Part shown: positions 44,494 to 53,965 of the stretch, piece after piece
How the letters are laid out: each line of letters starts with the position of its first letter
How positions within the stretch are numbered: position 1 is the first letter of the stretch
NCBI RefSeq assembly: GCF_000722705.1
Contig: NZ_JPFW01000001.1
Location: 62,001 to 126,000 of the forward strand
Origin: Streptococcus mitis
GTDB taxonomy: Bacteria > Bacillota > Bacilli > Lactobacillales > Streptococcaceae
Reading direction: 5' to 3'
DNA length: 64,000 nt
Position numbers and translations under genes: made by a program
The notes under the pieces: model-generated
Database searches by the model: none
The model's input: only the letters and a program-made list of their open reading frames with translations
Told to the model about the DNA's origin: nothing

Positions 44494-44544
44494 TTGCATT
44501 TATCAAAAAAATGAGATATACTAATAATAGCGCAAACGTTTGCG
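44494..44544 (+). promoter_or_regulatory. malM promoter and MalR operator
   Basis: TTGCAT (44494-44499), 17 bp, TATACT (44517-44522). The perfect palindrome CGCAAACGTTTGCG (44531-44544) begins 8 bp after the -10 and is the stronger of the two MalR-type operators. Confidence 0.9.
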
Positions 44545-44590
44545 TTCGTAAAAATGTAATATCTAACTATAAACACATGAGGTGCTTATT

Positions 44591-46108
44591 ATGAAAAAAC
44601 GTCAAAGTGGTGTGTTGATGCACATTTCTTCTCTTCCAGGAGCATACGGAATCGGATCATTTGGTAAAAGTGCTTACGACTTCGTTGATTTCTTGGTTCG
44701 CACAAAACAACGTTACTGGCAAATCCTTCCATTAGGAACAACTAGTTACGGAGACTCTCCTTACCAGTCTTTCTCAGCCTTCGCAGGAAACACTCATTTT
44801 ATCGATTTGGATATCTTGGTGGAACAAGGTTTGTTGCAAGCAAGTGACCTTGAAGGAGTTGACTTTGGTAGCGATGCGTCTGAAGTTGACTATGCTAAAA
44901 TCTACTATGCACGTCGTCCTCTTTTAGAAAAAGCGGTAAAACGTTTCTTGGAAGTAGGAGATGTTAAAGATTTTGAAAAATTTGCTCAAGACAACCAATC
45001 ATGGCTTGAACTCTTTGCAGAGTATATGGCCATCAAAGAGCATTTTGACAATCTTGCTTGGACTGAATGGCCAGATGCAGATGCTCGTGCTCGTAAAGCT
45101 TCAGCACTTGAAAGCTATCGTGAGCAATTGTCAGACAAGTTGGTTTACCACCGTGTGACTCAATACTTCTTCTTCCAACAATGGTTGAAATTGAAAGCCT
45201 ACGCTAACGATAACCATATTGAAATCGTTGGGGACATGCCAATCTACGTAGCGGAAGATTCAAGCGATATGTGGGCAAATCCACATCTCTTCAAGACAGA
45301 TGTCAACGGTAAGGCGACTTGCATCGCAGGATGCCCACCAGATGAGTTTTCTGCAACTGGTCAGCTTTGGGGTAACCCAATCTATGACTGGGAAGCAATG
45401 GACAAAGACGGCTACAAATGGTGGATTGAACGCTTGCGTGAAAGCTTCAAAATCTACGATATCGTTCGTATCGACCACTTCCGTGGCTTCGAATCTTACT
45501 GGGAAATCCCTGCTGGTTCCGATACAGCAGCACCTGGTGAGTGGGTGAAAGGTCCTGGCTACAAGCTTTTTGCAGCCGTTAAGGAAGAACTTGGTGAGTT
45601 AAACATCATCGCAGAAGATCTTGGTTTCATGACAGACGAAGTTATCGAATTGCGTGAACGTACTGGCTTCCCAGGAATGAAGATTCTTCAATTTGCCTTC
45701 AACCCAGAAGACGAAAGCATCGATAGCCCACACTTGGCACCTGCTAACTCAGTTATGTACACAGGAACACACGATAACAATACGGTCCTTGGTTGGTACC
45801 GTAACGAGATCGATGATGCGACTCGTGAATACATGGCTCGCTACACTAACCGCAAAGAATACGAAACAGTGCCACATGCTATGCTTCGTACAGTCTTTTC
45901 ATCAGTTAGCTTCATGGCAATTGCAACTATGCAAGATTTGCTAGAATTGGATGAGGCAGCTCGTATGAACTTCCCATCTACCCTTGGTGGAAACTGGTCT
46001 TGGCGTATGACTGAAGATCAATTGACACCAGCTGTCGAAGAAACTTTGCTTGACTTGACGACAATTTATCGCCGAATCAATGAAAATTTGGTAGAATTAA
46101 AGAAATAA
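44591..46108 (+). CDS. malM: 4-alpha-glucanotransferase (amylomaltase), GH77
   Basis: 505 aa, as in pneumococcal MalM (MalQ). GH77 motifs are visible: [20 protein letters not shown] at the start, [19 protein letters not shown] (nucleophile Asp), [11 protein letters not shown]-type region with the acid/base Glu, and [12 protein letters not shown]. It transfers glucans between maltodextrins and releases glucose. ATG 44591 behind GAGGTG is used, not GTG 44582. It is followed after 25 nt by malP. Confidence 0.96.
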   Translation: MKKRQSGVLMHISSLPGAYGIGSFGKSAYDFVDFLVRTKQRYWQILPLGTTSYGDSPYQSFSAFAGNTHFIDLDILVEQGLLQASDLEGVDFGSDASEVDYAKIYYARRPLLEKAVKRFLEVGDVKDFEKFAQDNQSWLELFAEYMAIKEHFDNLAWTEWPDADARARKASALESYREQLSDKLVYHRVTQYFFFQQWLKLKAYANDNHIEIVGDMPIYVAEDSSDMWANPHLFKTDVNGKATCIAGCPPDEFSATGQLWGNPIYDWEAMDKDGYKWWIERLRESFKIYDIVRIDHFRGFESYWEIPAGSDTAAPGEWVKGPGYKLFAAVKEELGELNIIAEDLGFMTDEVIELRERTGFPGMKILQFAFNPEDESIDSPHLAPANSVMYTGTHDNNTVLGWYRNEIDDATREYMARYTNRKEYETVPHAMLRTVFSSVSFMAIATMQDLLELDEAARMNFPSTLGGNWSWRMTEDQLTPAVEETLLDLTTIYRRINENLVELKK

Positions 46109-46133
46109 TACAATATCAGGAGACACCTTAAAC

Positions 46134-48392
46134 ATGTTATCACTACAAGAATTTGTACAAAATCGTTACAATAAAACCATTGCAGAATGTAGCAATGAAG
46201 AGCTTTACCTTGCTCTTCTTAACTACAGCAAGCTTGCAAGTAGCAAAAAACCAGTTAATACTGGTAAGAAAAAAGTTTACTACATCTCAGCTGAGTTCTT
46301 GATTGGTAAACTTTTGTCAAACAACTTGATCAACCTTGGTCTTTACGACGATGTTAAAAAAGAACTTGCTGCTGCAGGTAAAGACCTAATCGAAGTAGAA
46401 GAAGTTGAATTGGAACCATCTCTTGGTAATGGTGGTTTAGGACGTTTGGCTGCCTGCTTTATCGACTCAATTGCTACTCTTGGTTTGAACGGTGACGGTG
46501 TTGGTCTTAACTACCACTATGGTCTTTTCCAACAAGTTCTTAAAAACAACCAACAAGAAACAATTCCAAATGCATGGTTGACAGAGCAAAACTGGTTGGT
46601 TCGCTCAAACCGTAGCTACCAAGTGCCATTTGCTCACTTCACATTGACATCAACTCTTTACGATATCGATGTACCTGGTTACAAGACAGAAACTAAGAAC
46701 CGCTTGCGTTTGTTTGACTTGGATTCTGTTGATTCTTCAATCATTAAAGACGGTATCAACTTTGACAAGACAGATATCGCTCGCAACTTGACTCTTTTCC
46801 TTTACCCAGATGATAGTGACCGTCAAGGTGAATTGCTCCGTATCTTCCAACAATACTTCATGGTTTCAAACGGTGCGCAATTGATCATCGAAGAAGCAAT
46901 CGAAAAAGGAAGCAACTTGCATGACCTTGCTGACTACGCAGTTGTACAAATCAACGATACTCACCCATCAATGGTTATCCCTGAGTTGATCCGTCTTTTG
47001 ACTGCTCGTGGTATCGAGCTTGACGAAGCAATCTCAATCGTTCGTAGCATGACTGCCTACACTAACCACACAATTCTTGCTGAAGCCCTTGAAAAATGGC
47101 CTCTTGAATTCTTGCAAGAAGTGGTTCCTCACTTGGTACCAATCATCGAAGAATTGGACCGTCGCGTGAAAGCAGAATACAAAGATCCAGCTGTTCAAAT
47201 TATTGACGAGAGCGGACGTGTTCACATGGCTCACATGGATATCCACTACGGATACAGCGTTAACGGGGTAGCAGCACTTCACACTGAAATCTTGAAGAAC
47301 TCTGAGTTGAAAGCCTTCTACGACCTTTACCCAGAAAAATTCAACAACAAAACAAACGGTATCACTTTCCGTCGTTGGCTCATGCATGCTAACCCAAGCT
47401 TGTCTCACTACTTGGATGAGATTCTTGGAGATGGTTGGCACCATGAAGCAGATGAGCTTGAAAAACTTTTGTCTTATGAAGACAAAGCAGCTGTCAAAGA
47501 AAAATTGGAAAGCATCAAGGCTCACAACAAACGTAAATTGGCTCGTCACTTGAAAGAACACCAAGGTGTGGAAATCAATCCAAACTCTATCTTTGACATC
47601 CAAATCAAACGTCTTCACGAGTACAAACGCCAACAAATGAACGCTTTGTACGTTATCCACAAATACCTTGACATCAAAGCTGGTAACATCCCTGCTCGCC
47701 CAATTACAATCTTCTTTGGTGGTAAAGCAGCTCCAGCCTACACAATTGCTCAAGACATTATCCACTTGATCCTTTGCATGTCAGAAGTGATTGCTAACGA
47801 TCCAGCAGTAGCTCCACACTTGCAAGTAGTTATGGTTGAAAACTACAACGTTACTGCAGCAAGCTTCCTTATCCCAGCATGTGATATCTCAGAACAAATC
47901 TCACTTGCTTCTAAAGAGGCTTCAGGTACTGGTAACATGAAATTCATGTTGAACGGAGCTTTGACTCTTGGAACTATGGACGGAGCTAATGTGGAAATCG
48001 CTGAGTTGGTTGGCGACGAGAACATCTACATCTTCGGTGAAGATTCAGAAACTGTTATCGACCTTTACGCAAAAGCAGCTTACAAATCAAGCGAATTCTA
48101 CGCTCGTGAAGCTATCAAACCATTGGTTGACTTCATCGTTAGCGATGCAGTTCTTGCAGCTGGAAACAAAGAGCGCTTGGAACGTCTTTACAATGAATTG
48201 ATCAACAAAGACTGGTTCATGACTCTTCTTGACTTAGAAGATTACATCAAAGTCAAAGAGCAAATGTTGGCTGATTACGAAGACCGTGACGCATGGTTGG
48301 ATAAAGTCATCGTTAACATTTCTAAAGCAGGATTCTTCTCTTCTGACCGTACAATCGCTCAGTACAACGAAGATATCTGGCACTTGAACTAA
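46134..48392 (+). CDS. malP: Glycogen/maltodextrin phosphorylase
   Basis: 752 aa; GT35 family. Shows [35 protein letters not shown], and the pyridoxal-phosphate site [21 protein letters not shown] (quoted in part) with the Schiff-base lysine. It releases glucose-1-phosphate from maltodextrins lengthened by MalM. AGGAGA upstream. Strong codon bias indicates high expression. Confidence 0.97.
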   Translation: MLSLQEFVQNRYNKTIAECSNEELYLALLNYSKLASSKKPVNTGKKKVYYISAEFLIGKLLSNNLINLGLYDDVKKELAAAGKDLIEVEEVELEPSLGNGGLGRLAACFIDSIATLGLNGDGVGLNYHYGLFQQVLKNNQQETIPNAWLTEQNWLVRSNRSYQVPFAHFTLTSTLYDIDVPGYKTETKNRLRLFDLDSVDSSIIKDGINFDKTDIARNLTLFLYPDDSDRQGELLRIFQQYFMVSNGAQLIIEEAIEKGSNLHDLADYAVVQINDTHPSMVIPELIRLLTARGIELDEAISIVRSMTAYTNHTILAEALEKWPLEFLQEVVPHLVPIIEELDRRVKAEYKDPAVQIIDESGRVHMAHMDIHYGYSVNGVAALHTEILKNSELKAFYDLYPEKFNNKTNGITFRRWLMHANPSLSHYLDEILGDGWHHEADELEKLLSYEDKAAVKEKLESIKAHNKRKLARHLKEHQGVEINPNSIFDIQIKRLHEYKRQQMNALYVIHKYLDIKAGNIPARPITIFFGGKAAPAYTIAQDIIHLILCMSEVIANDPAVAPHLQVVMVENYNVTAASFLIPACDISEQISLASKEASGTGNMKFMLNGALTLGTMDGANVEIAELVGDENIYIFGEDSETVIDLYAKAAYKSSEFYAREAIKPLVDFIVSDAVLAAGNKERLERLYNELINKDWFMTLLDLEDYIKVKEQMLADYEDRDAWLDKVIVNISKAGFFSSDRTIAQYNEDIWHLN

Positions 48393-48417
48393 GATACAAG
48401 ATTTATACGAATACATT

Positions 48418-48456
48418 TTGTAAAAAAGCGAATTTCGATTGAAATTCGCTTTTTTT
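48418..48456 (+). terminator. malM-malP terminator
   Basis: AAAAAAGCGAATTTC-GATT-GAAATTCGCTTTTTTT: a perfect 9-11-bp stem with T tail, 30 nt after the stop. The rest of the gap to 48544 holds nothing recognised. Confidence 0.92.
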
Positions 48457-48544
48457 GAATACTTGAGTAGAAATAGACCTCAGATACTTTATTGAAATGG
48501 GTCACTTATATAGGGTAGTGGCTTAAAACTATTCCTTATAATTA

Positions 48545-48579
48545 TTTTTTCTGAAAATTGTAGGAAAGTGTGTTAAAAT
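48545..48579 (+). promoter_or_regulatory. Promoter of the first ComR-like gene, with CodY-like sequence
   Basis: -10 TAAAAT at 48574-48579 with TGT before it. TTTTTTCTGAAAATT (48545-48559) matches the CodY consensus at 13 of 15 positions and covers the -35 region, so nutritional control is possible. Confidence 0.5.
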
Positions 48580-48634
48580 GGAAACGTATACAAGTAGTTG
48601 TTTGACTATCAAATTAGAATTTAAAGAGGTCATT

Positions 48635-49537
48635 ATGAGTAATTTGGAAATAGGGAAACGAATTCGCACCTTACGAACTGAAAAAGGACTGAGTAGAGAA
48701 GCCTTTTGTGGAGATGAAAAGCATCTTACTGTTCGTCAGTTGGGTCGAATTGAAACAGGAAATAACTTGCCCAGCTTAGCGAAACTAGACTATATAGCCA
48801 AAGTATTGGGAGTTCCAATATCTCAGTTAATTGACGAAGGATTGTTAATTGTTCCTAAAGAGTATTTAAAACTAAAAACAAAATTGATTCGTCAATCTAT
48901 TCATGGAGATGAAGAAAAAATCCGCCAACGTGAGGCTATCTTTGAAGAAATTCAGGAAAGCTTTTATGACCAACTGCCTGAAGATGAGCAAGTAGCAGTT
49001 GAGGTTCTACAAGCTATTGATGATGTATATGTTTCTGAAAATGCCGAATTTGGAGAGGGCTTGATTGAGGAATATTTCAATCAAACTTTGCTACAAACGG
49101 AGTATTCTGTAAATGATTTATTGATCTTATATTTATATTTTTTATCAAGTGCTATTAGTTTCAAACGACATGATGAAATTTTTAAAAAAGTAAGAAATAA
49201 TATCGTGACCATAATTGACTGTTCAGATAACACTTACATGCATCTACTACAAAGAGTATTAATTGCAATACTGTTGTATCAAATGAGGAACGAATACTAC
49301 GAAGATATCTCTGTCATTTTTAGTTTTCTAAGAGAAATTATGATGGAAATTCAAGATTCAAACTTAAAACCAACGGTAGACTACTTTGAGGCTAAATATT
49401 ACTTATATGGAGAAAAAAATAAAGAAAAAGCCCTACAATACTATGAAAAAGCTATCAATGGGGCAGAATTTTTTAATGATATGAATTTCAAAAATCGAGT
49501 GATAGAGGAGATGAAAGAAGAGTTTCCTGATATGTAA
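48635..49537 (+). CDS. ComR-like RRNPP regulator, paralogue 1
   Basis: A 300-aa protein: N-terminal helix-turn-helix (about 1-68; NLEIGKRIRTLRTEKGLSRE, ELTVRQLGRIETGNNLPSLA-type with HLTVRQ here), then helical TPR-like repeats (about 90-295) ending EKALQYYEKAINGAEFFND. The pattern SREAFC..LTVRQLGRIE..LPSLAKLDYIAKVLG and VPKEYLKLKTKLI closely matches ComR of mutans/salivarius streptococci (SREVLC, LTVRQLIRIE, LPSLDRLSYIAK, IPDEYYEMKNRLI), which binds a short peptide pheromone. ATG 48635 has AGAGGT upstream; the longer frame from 48578 has none. Mitis-group competence uses ComCDE, so the role here is probably another one. Confidence 0.8.
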   Translation: MSNLEIGKRIRTLRTEKGLSREAFCGDEKHLTVRQLGRIETGNNLPSLAKLDYIAKVLGVPISQLIDEGLLIVPKEYLKLKTKLIRQSIHGDEEKIRQREAIFEEIQESFYDQLPEDEQVAVEVLQAIDDVYVSENAEFGEGLIEEYFNQTLLQTEYSVNDLLILYLYFLSSAISFKRHDEIFKKVRNNIVTIIDCSDNTYMHLLQRVLIAILLYQMRNEYYEDISVIFSFLREIMMEIQDSNLKPTVDYFEAKYYLYGEKNKEKALQYYEKAINGAEFFNDMNFKNRVIEEMKEEFPDM

Positions 49538-49685
49538 AAATCTCTTTGTTTATTGTGGAGGTGGCTGATAAGCAGTCTAAGTAGCTTTTTCAGGAAGAAG
49601 TTAATATATTTGAAATAATAGATGATAATAAATAGCATAAGTACTTTTATTTTTATGTGCAAAAGACTATTTACAGAGGAATAAG

Positions 49686-50588
49686 ATGAAAAATTTAGAA
49701 ATCGGGAAACGGATTCGTACCTTACGGACTGGAAAAGGACTGAGTAGGGAAGCCTTTTGTGGAGATGAAAAAGAACTTACTGTTCGTCAGTTGGGTCGAA
49801 TTGAAACTGGAAATAATTTGCCCAGTTTAGCGAAACTGGACTATATAGCTGAAGTGTTAGGGGTTCCGATGTCTCAGTTAATTGATGAAGGCTTACTAAT
49901 TGTTCCTAAAGAGTATTTAAAACTAAAAACGAAATTGATTCGTCAATCTATTCATGGAGATGAAGAAAAAATCCACCAACGTGAAGCTATCTTTGAAGAC
50001 ATTCAGGAACGTTTTTATGACCAACTTCCTGAAGATGAGCAAGTAGCAGTTGAAGTCCTACAAGCCATTGATGATGTGTATGTTTCTGAAAACGCTGAAT
50101 TTGGGGAAGGTTTAATTGAAGAGTATTTTGAGCAAACAATGCTGCGAACAGAATATTCGACAAATGATCTACTACTATTGTACTTGTATTTCTTATCTTT
50201 AGCGGTTAAAGCAGAACGAGATGAAGTAACTTTAAACAAAGTTTGTCTAAATATTGTATCTCAAACAAATTATGATGATACAAACTATATTCACTTGCTT
50301 CAAAGGGTACTAATAGGTTTAGTACTTTATCAGCTTGACATCGCTTATCATGAATTTATACCTGAAATATTGAGTATGTTAAGAGAAATTATGATTGACA
50401 TCGGAGATACTAGTTTAAAACCAACTGTAGACTTCATTGAAGCAAAATATTACTTATACGGAGAAAAAGATAAAGAAAAAGCCCTGCAATACTATGAAAA
50501 AGCTATCAATGGGGCAGAATTTTTGAATGACATGAATTTTAAAAATCGAGTGATAGAGGAACTAAGAAAAGACTTACCTGATGTGTAA
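49686..50588 (+). CDS. ComR-like RRNPP regulator, paralogue 2
   Basis: 300 aa with the same HTH and first TPR part as its neighbours (ELTVRQLGRIETGNNLPSLA). The middle part (about 155-250; MLRTEYSTNDLLLLYLYFLS) differs from paralogue 1, while the last 50 residues are again alike (YLYGEKDKEKALQYYEKAIN). If it binds a peptide, its pocket residues differ from those of its neighbours. GAGGAATAAG is the ribosome site. A possible 20-codon frame precedes it at 49622. Confidence 0.8.
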   Translation: MKNLEIGKRIRTLRTGKGLSREAFCGDEKELTVRQLGRIETGNNLPSLAKLDYIAEVLGVPMSQLIDEGLLIVPKEYLKLKTKLIRQSIHGDEEKIHQREAIFEDIQERFYDQLPEDEQVAVEVLQAIDDVYVSENAEFGEGLIEEYFEQTMLRTEYSTNDLLLLYLYFLSLAVKAERDEVTLNKVCLNIVSQTNYDDTNYIHLLQRVLIGLVLYQLDIAYHEFIPEILSMLREIMIDIGDTSLKPTVDFIEAKYYLYGEKDKEKALQYYEKAINGAEFLNDMNFKNRVIEELRKDLPDV

Positions 50589-50653
50589 AAAGGATATTAA
50601 ACAAGAATTAAACGGTTAGTTAAAGAATTTCAATATTCAATAAAGAGGATGAT

Positions 50654-51550
50654 ATGAGTAATTTAGAAATAGGAAAACGGATTCGTACCTTACGGACTGA
50701 AAAAGGATTGAGTAGAGAGGCCTTTTGTGGAGATGAAAAAGAACTTACTGTTCGTCAGTTGGGTCGAATTGAAACTGGAAATAACTTGCCCAGTTTAGCG
50801 AAACTAGACTATATAGCCAAAGTATTGGGAGTTCCAATATCTCAGTTAATTGACGAAGGATTGTTAATTGTTCCTAAAGAGTATTTAAAACTAAAAACAA
50901 AATTGATTCGTCAATCTATTCATGGAGATGAAGAAAAAATCCGCCAACGTGAGGCTATCTTTGAAGAAATTCAGGAAAGCTTTTATGACCAACTGCCTGA
51001 AGATGAGCAAGTAGCAGTTGAGGTTCTACAAGCTATTGATGATGTATATGTTTCTGAAAATGCCGAATTTGGAGAGGGATTGATTGAGGAGTATTTTGAG
51101 CAGTTACTTTTAAAAACAAATTATGATACTAATGATTTATTAATTTTACACTTGTATTTCTTAAAGTGTACTTTGAATGCCAAGCCAATTGATAATGTAT
51201 TTGAAAATATCTATTCTAACATTTTGGAGCAAACTAATTTCTCTGATGCCAACAATATTCATTTGATTCAAAGGGTTATTGTATCAATTGTTTTATATCA
51301 CTTTAATATTGAATATTATGATTTAATGCCCCAAACGCTAAGTGCTGTACGAGAAATAATAGATGAAATACAAGATTTTGCTTTACTACCTACAGTAGAT
51401 TTTTTTGAAGCCAAATATTATATTCATACTAATCAGAATAAAGATCTTGCTTTGGACTACTATAATAAAGCAATAAACGGATCGGAATTATTAAATGATA
51501 AATCATTTAGGGATAGAGTAATAGAAGAAAAAAATAAGGATTTTCCATAA
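50654..51550 (+). CDS. ComR-like RRNPP regulator, paralogue 3
   Basis: 298 aa; the first 150 residues are nearly the same as in paralogue 1, while the C-terminal half is the most divergent (LLLKTNYDTNDLLILHLYFL; ending IHTNQNKDLALDYYNKAING, SELLNDKSFRDRVIEEKNKD). GAGGATGAT precedes ATG. The ComR-box-like palindromes start 16 nt after its stop codon, so it is the copy next to the likely target promoter, as comR is next to comS. Confidence 0.8.
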   Translation: MSNLEIGKRIRTLRTEKGLSREAFCGDEKELTVRQLGRIETGNNLPSLAKLDYIAKVLGVPISQLIDEGLLIVPKEYLKLKTKLIRQSIHGDEEKIRQREAIFEEIQESFYDQLPEDEQVAVEVLQAIDDVYVSENAEFGEGLIEEYFEQLLLKTNYDTNDLLILHLYFLKCTLNAKPIDNVFENIYSNILEQTNFSDANNIHLIQRVIVSIVLYHFNIEYYDLMPQTLSAVREIIDEIQDFALLPTVDFFEAKYYIHTNQNKDLALDYYNKAINGSELLNDKSFRDRVIEEKNKDFP

Positions 51551-51560
51551 TTTCAATTTA

Positions 51561-51625
51561 AAAACAGGACATAAATGTCAGTGGACATAAATGTCCTGTT
51601 TTTTTACTCTCATAAGGGATATACT
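51561..51625 (+). promoter_or_regulatory. Tandem ComR-box-like palindromes, T tract and -10 box
   Basis: GGACATAAATGTC occurs at 51567-51579 and again at 51583-51595 (period 16 bp); each is an inverted repeat GACAT-AA-ATGTC, the core of the ComR box. The second is followed by CTGTTTTTTTA and then TATACT at 51620-51625, the order palindrome, T tract, -10 known from ComR-controlled promoters. The whole block (51561-51604) can also fold as one long hairpin with T tail and might terminate the upstream gene. Confidence 0.7.
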
Positions 51626-51654
51626 GTTATTGTAAATAAGTTAAGAAGAGCGCA

Positions 51655-51693
51655 ATGCTAGAAACATTACTATTTAAAAGGGATGTAGATTAG
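51655..51693 (+). CDS. Candidate 12-aa signal peptide micro-ORF (MLETLLFKRDVD)
   Basis: The first ATG after the ComR-box-like promoter opens a 12-codon frame, MLETLLFKRDVD, with AAGAAGAG 5 nt upstream and a short leader of about 23 nt from the expected transcription start. Position and size match a comS-type pheromone precursor, but it lacks the tryptophan pair or the strongly hydrophobic end of known XIPs and has no classical signal peptide. It could equally be a leader peptide of the ABC operon. Confidence 0.4.
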   Translation: MLETLLFKRDVD

Positions 51694-51709
51694 CAGGCGG
51701 GAGGAAAAT

Positions 51710-51931
51710 ATGGTAAAAACAATTGACTATTATATGGATGAAAAATTTGTCAAAAAGGACTATCTGATTATCAAAAATAGTCTAGATAGCAGACGCCTAT
51801 GTAAAGTAACACTTGATGAGAAGCTACTAAAATTAGTTCTCTTACTTCCAAATGAAATGAGAGAAATCAAAATGGACTCCAACTTAAAACCTAGAATTAG
51901 AGTTGTTGACATAACCGATGGGAGTGAGTGA
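51710..51931 (+). CDS. Hypothetical 73-aa protein at the head of the ABC operon
   Basis: The protein starts MVKTIDYYMDEKFVKKDYLI and ends VVDITDGSE. It is rich in charged residues and has no membrane segment, so it is not a typical bacteriocin or leader with a double-glycine motif. GGGAGGAAAAT gives it a strong ribosome site. It is transcribed from the ComR-box-like promoter with the ABC genes downstream. I do not recognise it. Confidence 0.65.
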   Translation: MVKTIDYYMDEKFVKKDYLIIKNSLDSRRLCKVTLDEKLLKLVLLLPNEMREIKMDSNLKPRIRVVDITDGSE

Positions 51932-51972
51932 AGTTTCTAAAACACAATTTATCATTAGAAAGAGGTAATAAA

Positions 51973-52797
51973 ATGATTAATGTAGAAAGAGTTACAAAGC
52001 GATTTGGAGATAATATTGCTTTAAATCAAATTAGTTTTTCAATAAACGAAGGAGAAATTTTTGGATTCCTAGGTCCATCTGGTTCAGGGAAGACAACAAT
52101 GATCAATATTCTTACAGGACAGCTACAGGCTAACAGCGGAAAGACAGAATTATTAGGGAAAGATTCTCAAAAATTACTTCCGTCAGATTTTGAAGAGTTA
52201 GGTTTAGTAGGTGACACAAGTGGTTATTACGAAAAATTAAGTTTGTACAATAACTTGTTGCTATTTGCAAGACTATACGGAGTTTCAAAATCTCGAATTG
52301 AAGAAATTCTAAAACAAGTTGGTCTGTATGATAGTAAAGACACTCCAGCTGAGAAACTTTCTACAGGAATGCGTCAACGAATGCTTTTAGCTCGTGCTTT
52401 AATCAATTACCCTAAAGTTCTATTTTTAGATGAACCTACAAGTGGGTTAGATCCCACCACCTCAAAGAAGATTCACAAATTACTACAGGAGTTAAAGGAA
52501 AGAGGAACAACCATTTTCTTAACTACTCATGATATGAATGAGGCGACTTTATTATGTGATAACCTTGCTCTTTTGAATAAAGGTGATCTTATTGAACAAG
52601 GAAGCCCAAGCGAAATTATCCAAAAATACAACACGGAAAAGAAGGTTGCAGTAACTTATAGTGATTCTACTAAAAAGGTAGTGCGCTTTGAAGACTTGCA
52701 GCAAGAAGATTATAAAAAAATGATGACGATTCACTCATGTGAACCAACTTTAGAAGATATTTTTATTAAATTGACAGGAGAAAAATTAGATGTTTAA
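51973..52797 (+). CDS. ABC transporter ATP-binding protein
   Basis: 274 aa with Walker A (GPSGSGKTT), Q-loop region, signature LSTGMRQRM, Walker B (VLFLDEPTSGLDP) and the switch histidine (FLTTHDMNEA). The sequence is of the ABC-2 exporter type used for bacteriocin self-protection, drug or peptide export. ATG 51973 behind AGAGGT is used; the longer frame from 51928 lacks a site. It overlaps the permease by 8 nt. Confidence 0.9.
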   Translation: MINVERVTKRFGDNIALNQISFSINEGEIFGFLGPSGSGKTTMINILTGQLQANSGKTELLGKDSQKLLPSDFEELGLVGDTSGYYEKLSLYNNLLLFARLYGVSKSRIEEILKQVGLYDSKDTPAEKLSTGMRQRMLLARALINYPKVLFLDEPTSGLDPTTSKKIHKLLQELKERGTTIFLTTHDMNEATLLCDNLALLNKGDLIEQGSPSEIIQKYNTEKKVAVTYSDSTKKVVRFEDLQQEDYKKMMTIHSCEPTLEDIFIKLTGEKLDV

Positions 52798-53497
52798 GAG
52801 AATTTTAGCCCTTATCTGGTTGAGGACACAAGTATTGTTAACAAACAAAAACACTTTGGTACAGGTAGTATTCCCATTCTTTCTGGTTCTACTCTTCCAA
52901 AATTTTATGAATACAGATGGCACTCAAGGGAAAGTACTATTGTATAGCTCTTTAACAATGGCATTCTCATTTTCTTCTGGGTCAATGATTTCAAACTCTA
53001 TTGCAGAGGAAAAAGAAAAAAGAATTTTTAAAACACTTATTTTAAGCGGAGTTCGCCGTGGAGAATATCTTGTTTCCGTGTTGTTTTATCCTGTAATCTT
53101 TGCCTTGGCTTCAGTTATTTCCTTCCCTATTATGGTTGAAGTGGATTTCGCAAAAGATTATCCTGTATACCTTGTAGTAGCTTCTCTGGTAGCATTATGT
53201 ACAATTCTCTTAAATCTAGTAATTGGAGCTATTTCAGAGACACAAACGCAGGCTCAGGTTTATGGTTTGATTCCAATGCTTGGTCTTTCATTCTTGCCGA
53301 TGTTTTCTCAAGTTAGCTCAGAGGTTAAGAAATTTATGGACACAACCTTCTTAGGAGCTTATGTAGATTTCTTTAATAAACCAGATTTCAAGTTGAATTT
53401 TGACAGTTTGGGGATCACTTTTGCTTGGGTTGTAGCATTACTTGCCCTTAGTTATTGGGGATTAAAAAATAAAAAAGAGTACAGTTTGAGAAACTAA
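52790..53497 (+). CDS. ABC-2 type permease
   Basis: 235 aa with six hydrophobic segments, cytoplasmic EEKEKRIFKTLILSGVRRGEY loop (quoted in part) typical of ABC-2 permeases, and a C-terminal KNKKEYSLRN tail. It forms an exporter with the ATPase; both ride on the ComR-box-like promoter. Substrate unknown; a toxic peptide or the regulators' own signal are possibilities. Confidence 0.88.
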   Translation: MFKRILALIWLRTQVLLTNKNTLVQVVFPFFLVLLFQNFMNTDGTQGKVLLYSSLTMAFSFSSGSMISNSIAEEKEKRIFKTLILSGVRRGEYLVSVLFYPVIFALASVISFPIMVEVDFAKDYPVYLVVASLVALCTILLNLVIGAISETQTQAQVYGLIPMLGLSFLPMFSQVSSEVKKFMDTTFLGAYVDFFNKPDFKLNFDSLGITFAWVVALLALSYWGLKNKKEYSLRN

Positions 53498-53575
53498 CAA
53501 TTAATCAACTTCAAAAACTAACTTTTTTTAAAGATTAGTGTTAGTAAGCTTTGTAAGAAACTTAGTTTAAAACAA

Positions 53576-53606
53576 TAAACCAGCGCTTAAAATGCTGGTT
53601 TTTACT
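53576..53606 (+). terminator. Terminator of the ABC operon
   Basis: AAACCAGC-GCTTAAAAT-GCTGGTTTTTAC: an 8-bp stem with T tail, about 80 nt after the permease stop. Confidence 0.8.
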
Positions 53607-53704
53607 GTCTTTCAGCTTCGAAATCTACTTAAAAATCACCTCAAATTTCTTGTATTCGCTTACATAAAGTATTATAATAAGATTATAGGAAAGAAGGTGT
53701 TCTT

Positions 53705-53911
53705 ATGTGGAAAAAATATTTTTCAAAATATAAATGGACTGATTTATTTTGGATACTATTTGTTATTTTGACCTGCCTCTATATAGGTAACCACGATTTG
53801 TTTCCTCTCAATCATCAAGAATTCTCTTTTCGTGGTAGCGTTTGGGGTCTGGTACTGGCCTTATATCACTTATTGTTCATTGATAAGTTTTTTATTTCGA
53901 ATCGAAAATAA
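53705..53911 (+). CDS. Small two-helix membrane protein
   Basis: 68 aa: MWKKYFSKYKWTDLFWILFV start, one helix at about 12-28 and a second at about 45-62, basic ends. GAAAGAAGG is the ribosome site; TATTATAATAAG near 53668-53679 provides a -10. Size and shape recall immunity proteins, but no family is recognised. Confidence 0.65.
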   Translation: MWKKYFSKYKWTDLFWILFVILTCLYIGNHDLFPLNHQEFSFRGSVWGLVLALYHLLFIDKFFISNRK

Positions 53912-53965
53912 AGTTTAGGGCTATGCTTGACTGTGTACTTTTATGATTGATTTTGGAGGAAGATT

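Larger units (their letters stand above)
48635..51104 (+). repeat. Three long direct repeats (5' halves of the ComR-like genes)
   Basis: About 450 bp from each start codon (48635, 49686, 50654) is nearly identical among the three genes, with stretches identical between copies 1 and 3 (KIRQREAIFEEIQESFYDQL). The 3' halves diverge strongly, above all in copy 3. This points to duplication with gene conversion of the 5' half. Confidence 0.85.

Noticed and set aside
47034-47765. Long minus-strand frame opposite malP
   Set aside because: A shadow of a highly biased gene: low-complexity V/F-rich translation with no recognisable domain.
48635-51550. The three tandem regulators as the core competence regulator ComR
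   Set aside because: No comS-type gene with a WW or similar XIP end and no sigX gene is near, and mitis-group competence is controlled by ComCDE. They are called ComR-like only.
51577-51660. 28-codon frame MSVDINVLFFYSHKG beginning in the palindrome
   Set aside because: Its start codon lies upstream of the predicted transcription start and has no ribosome site.
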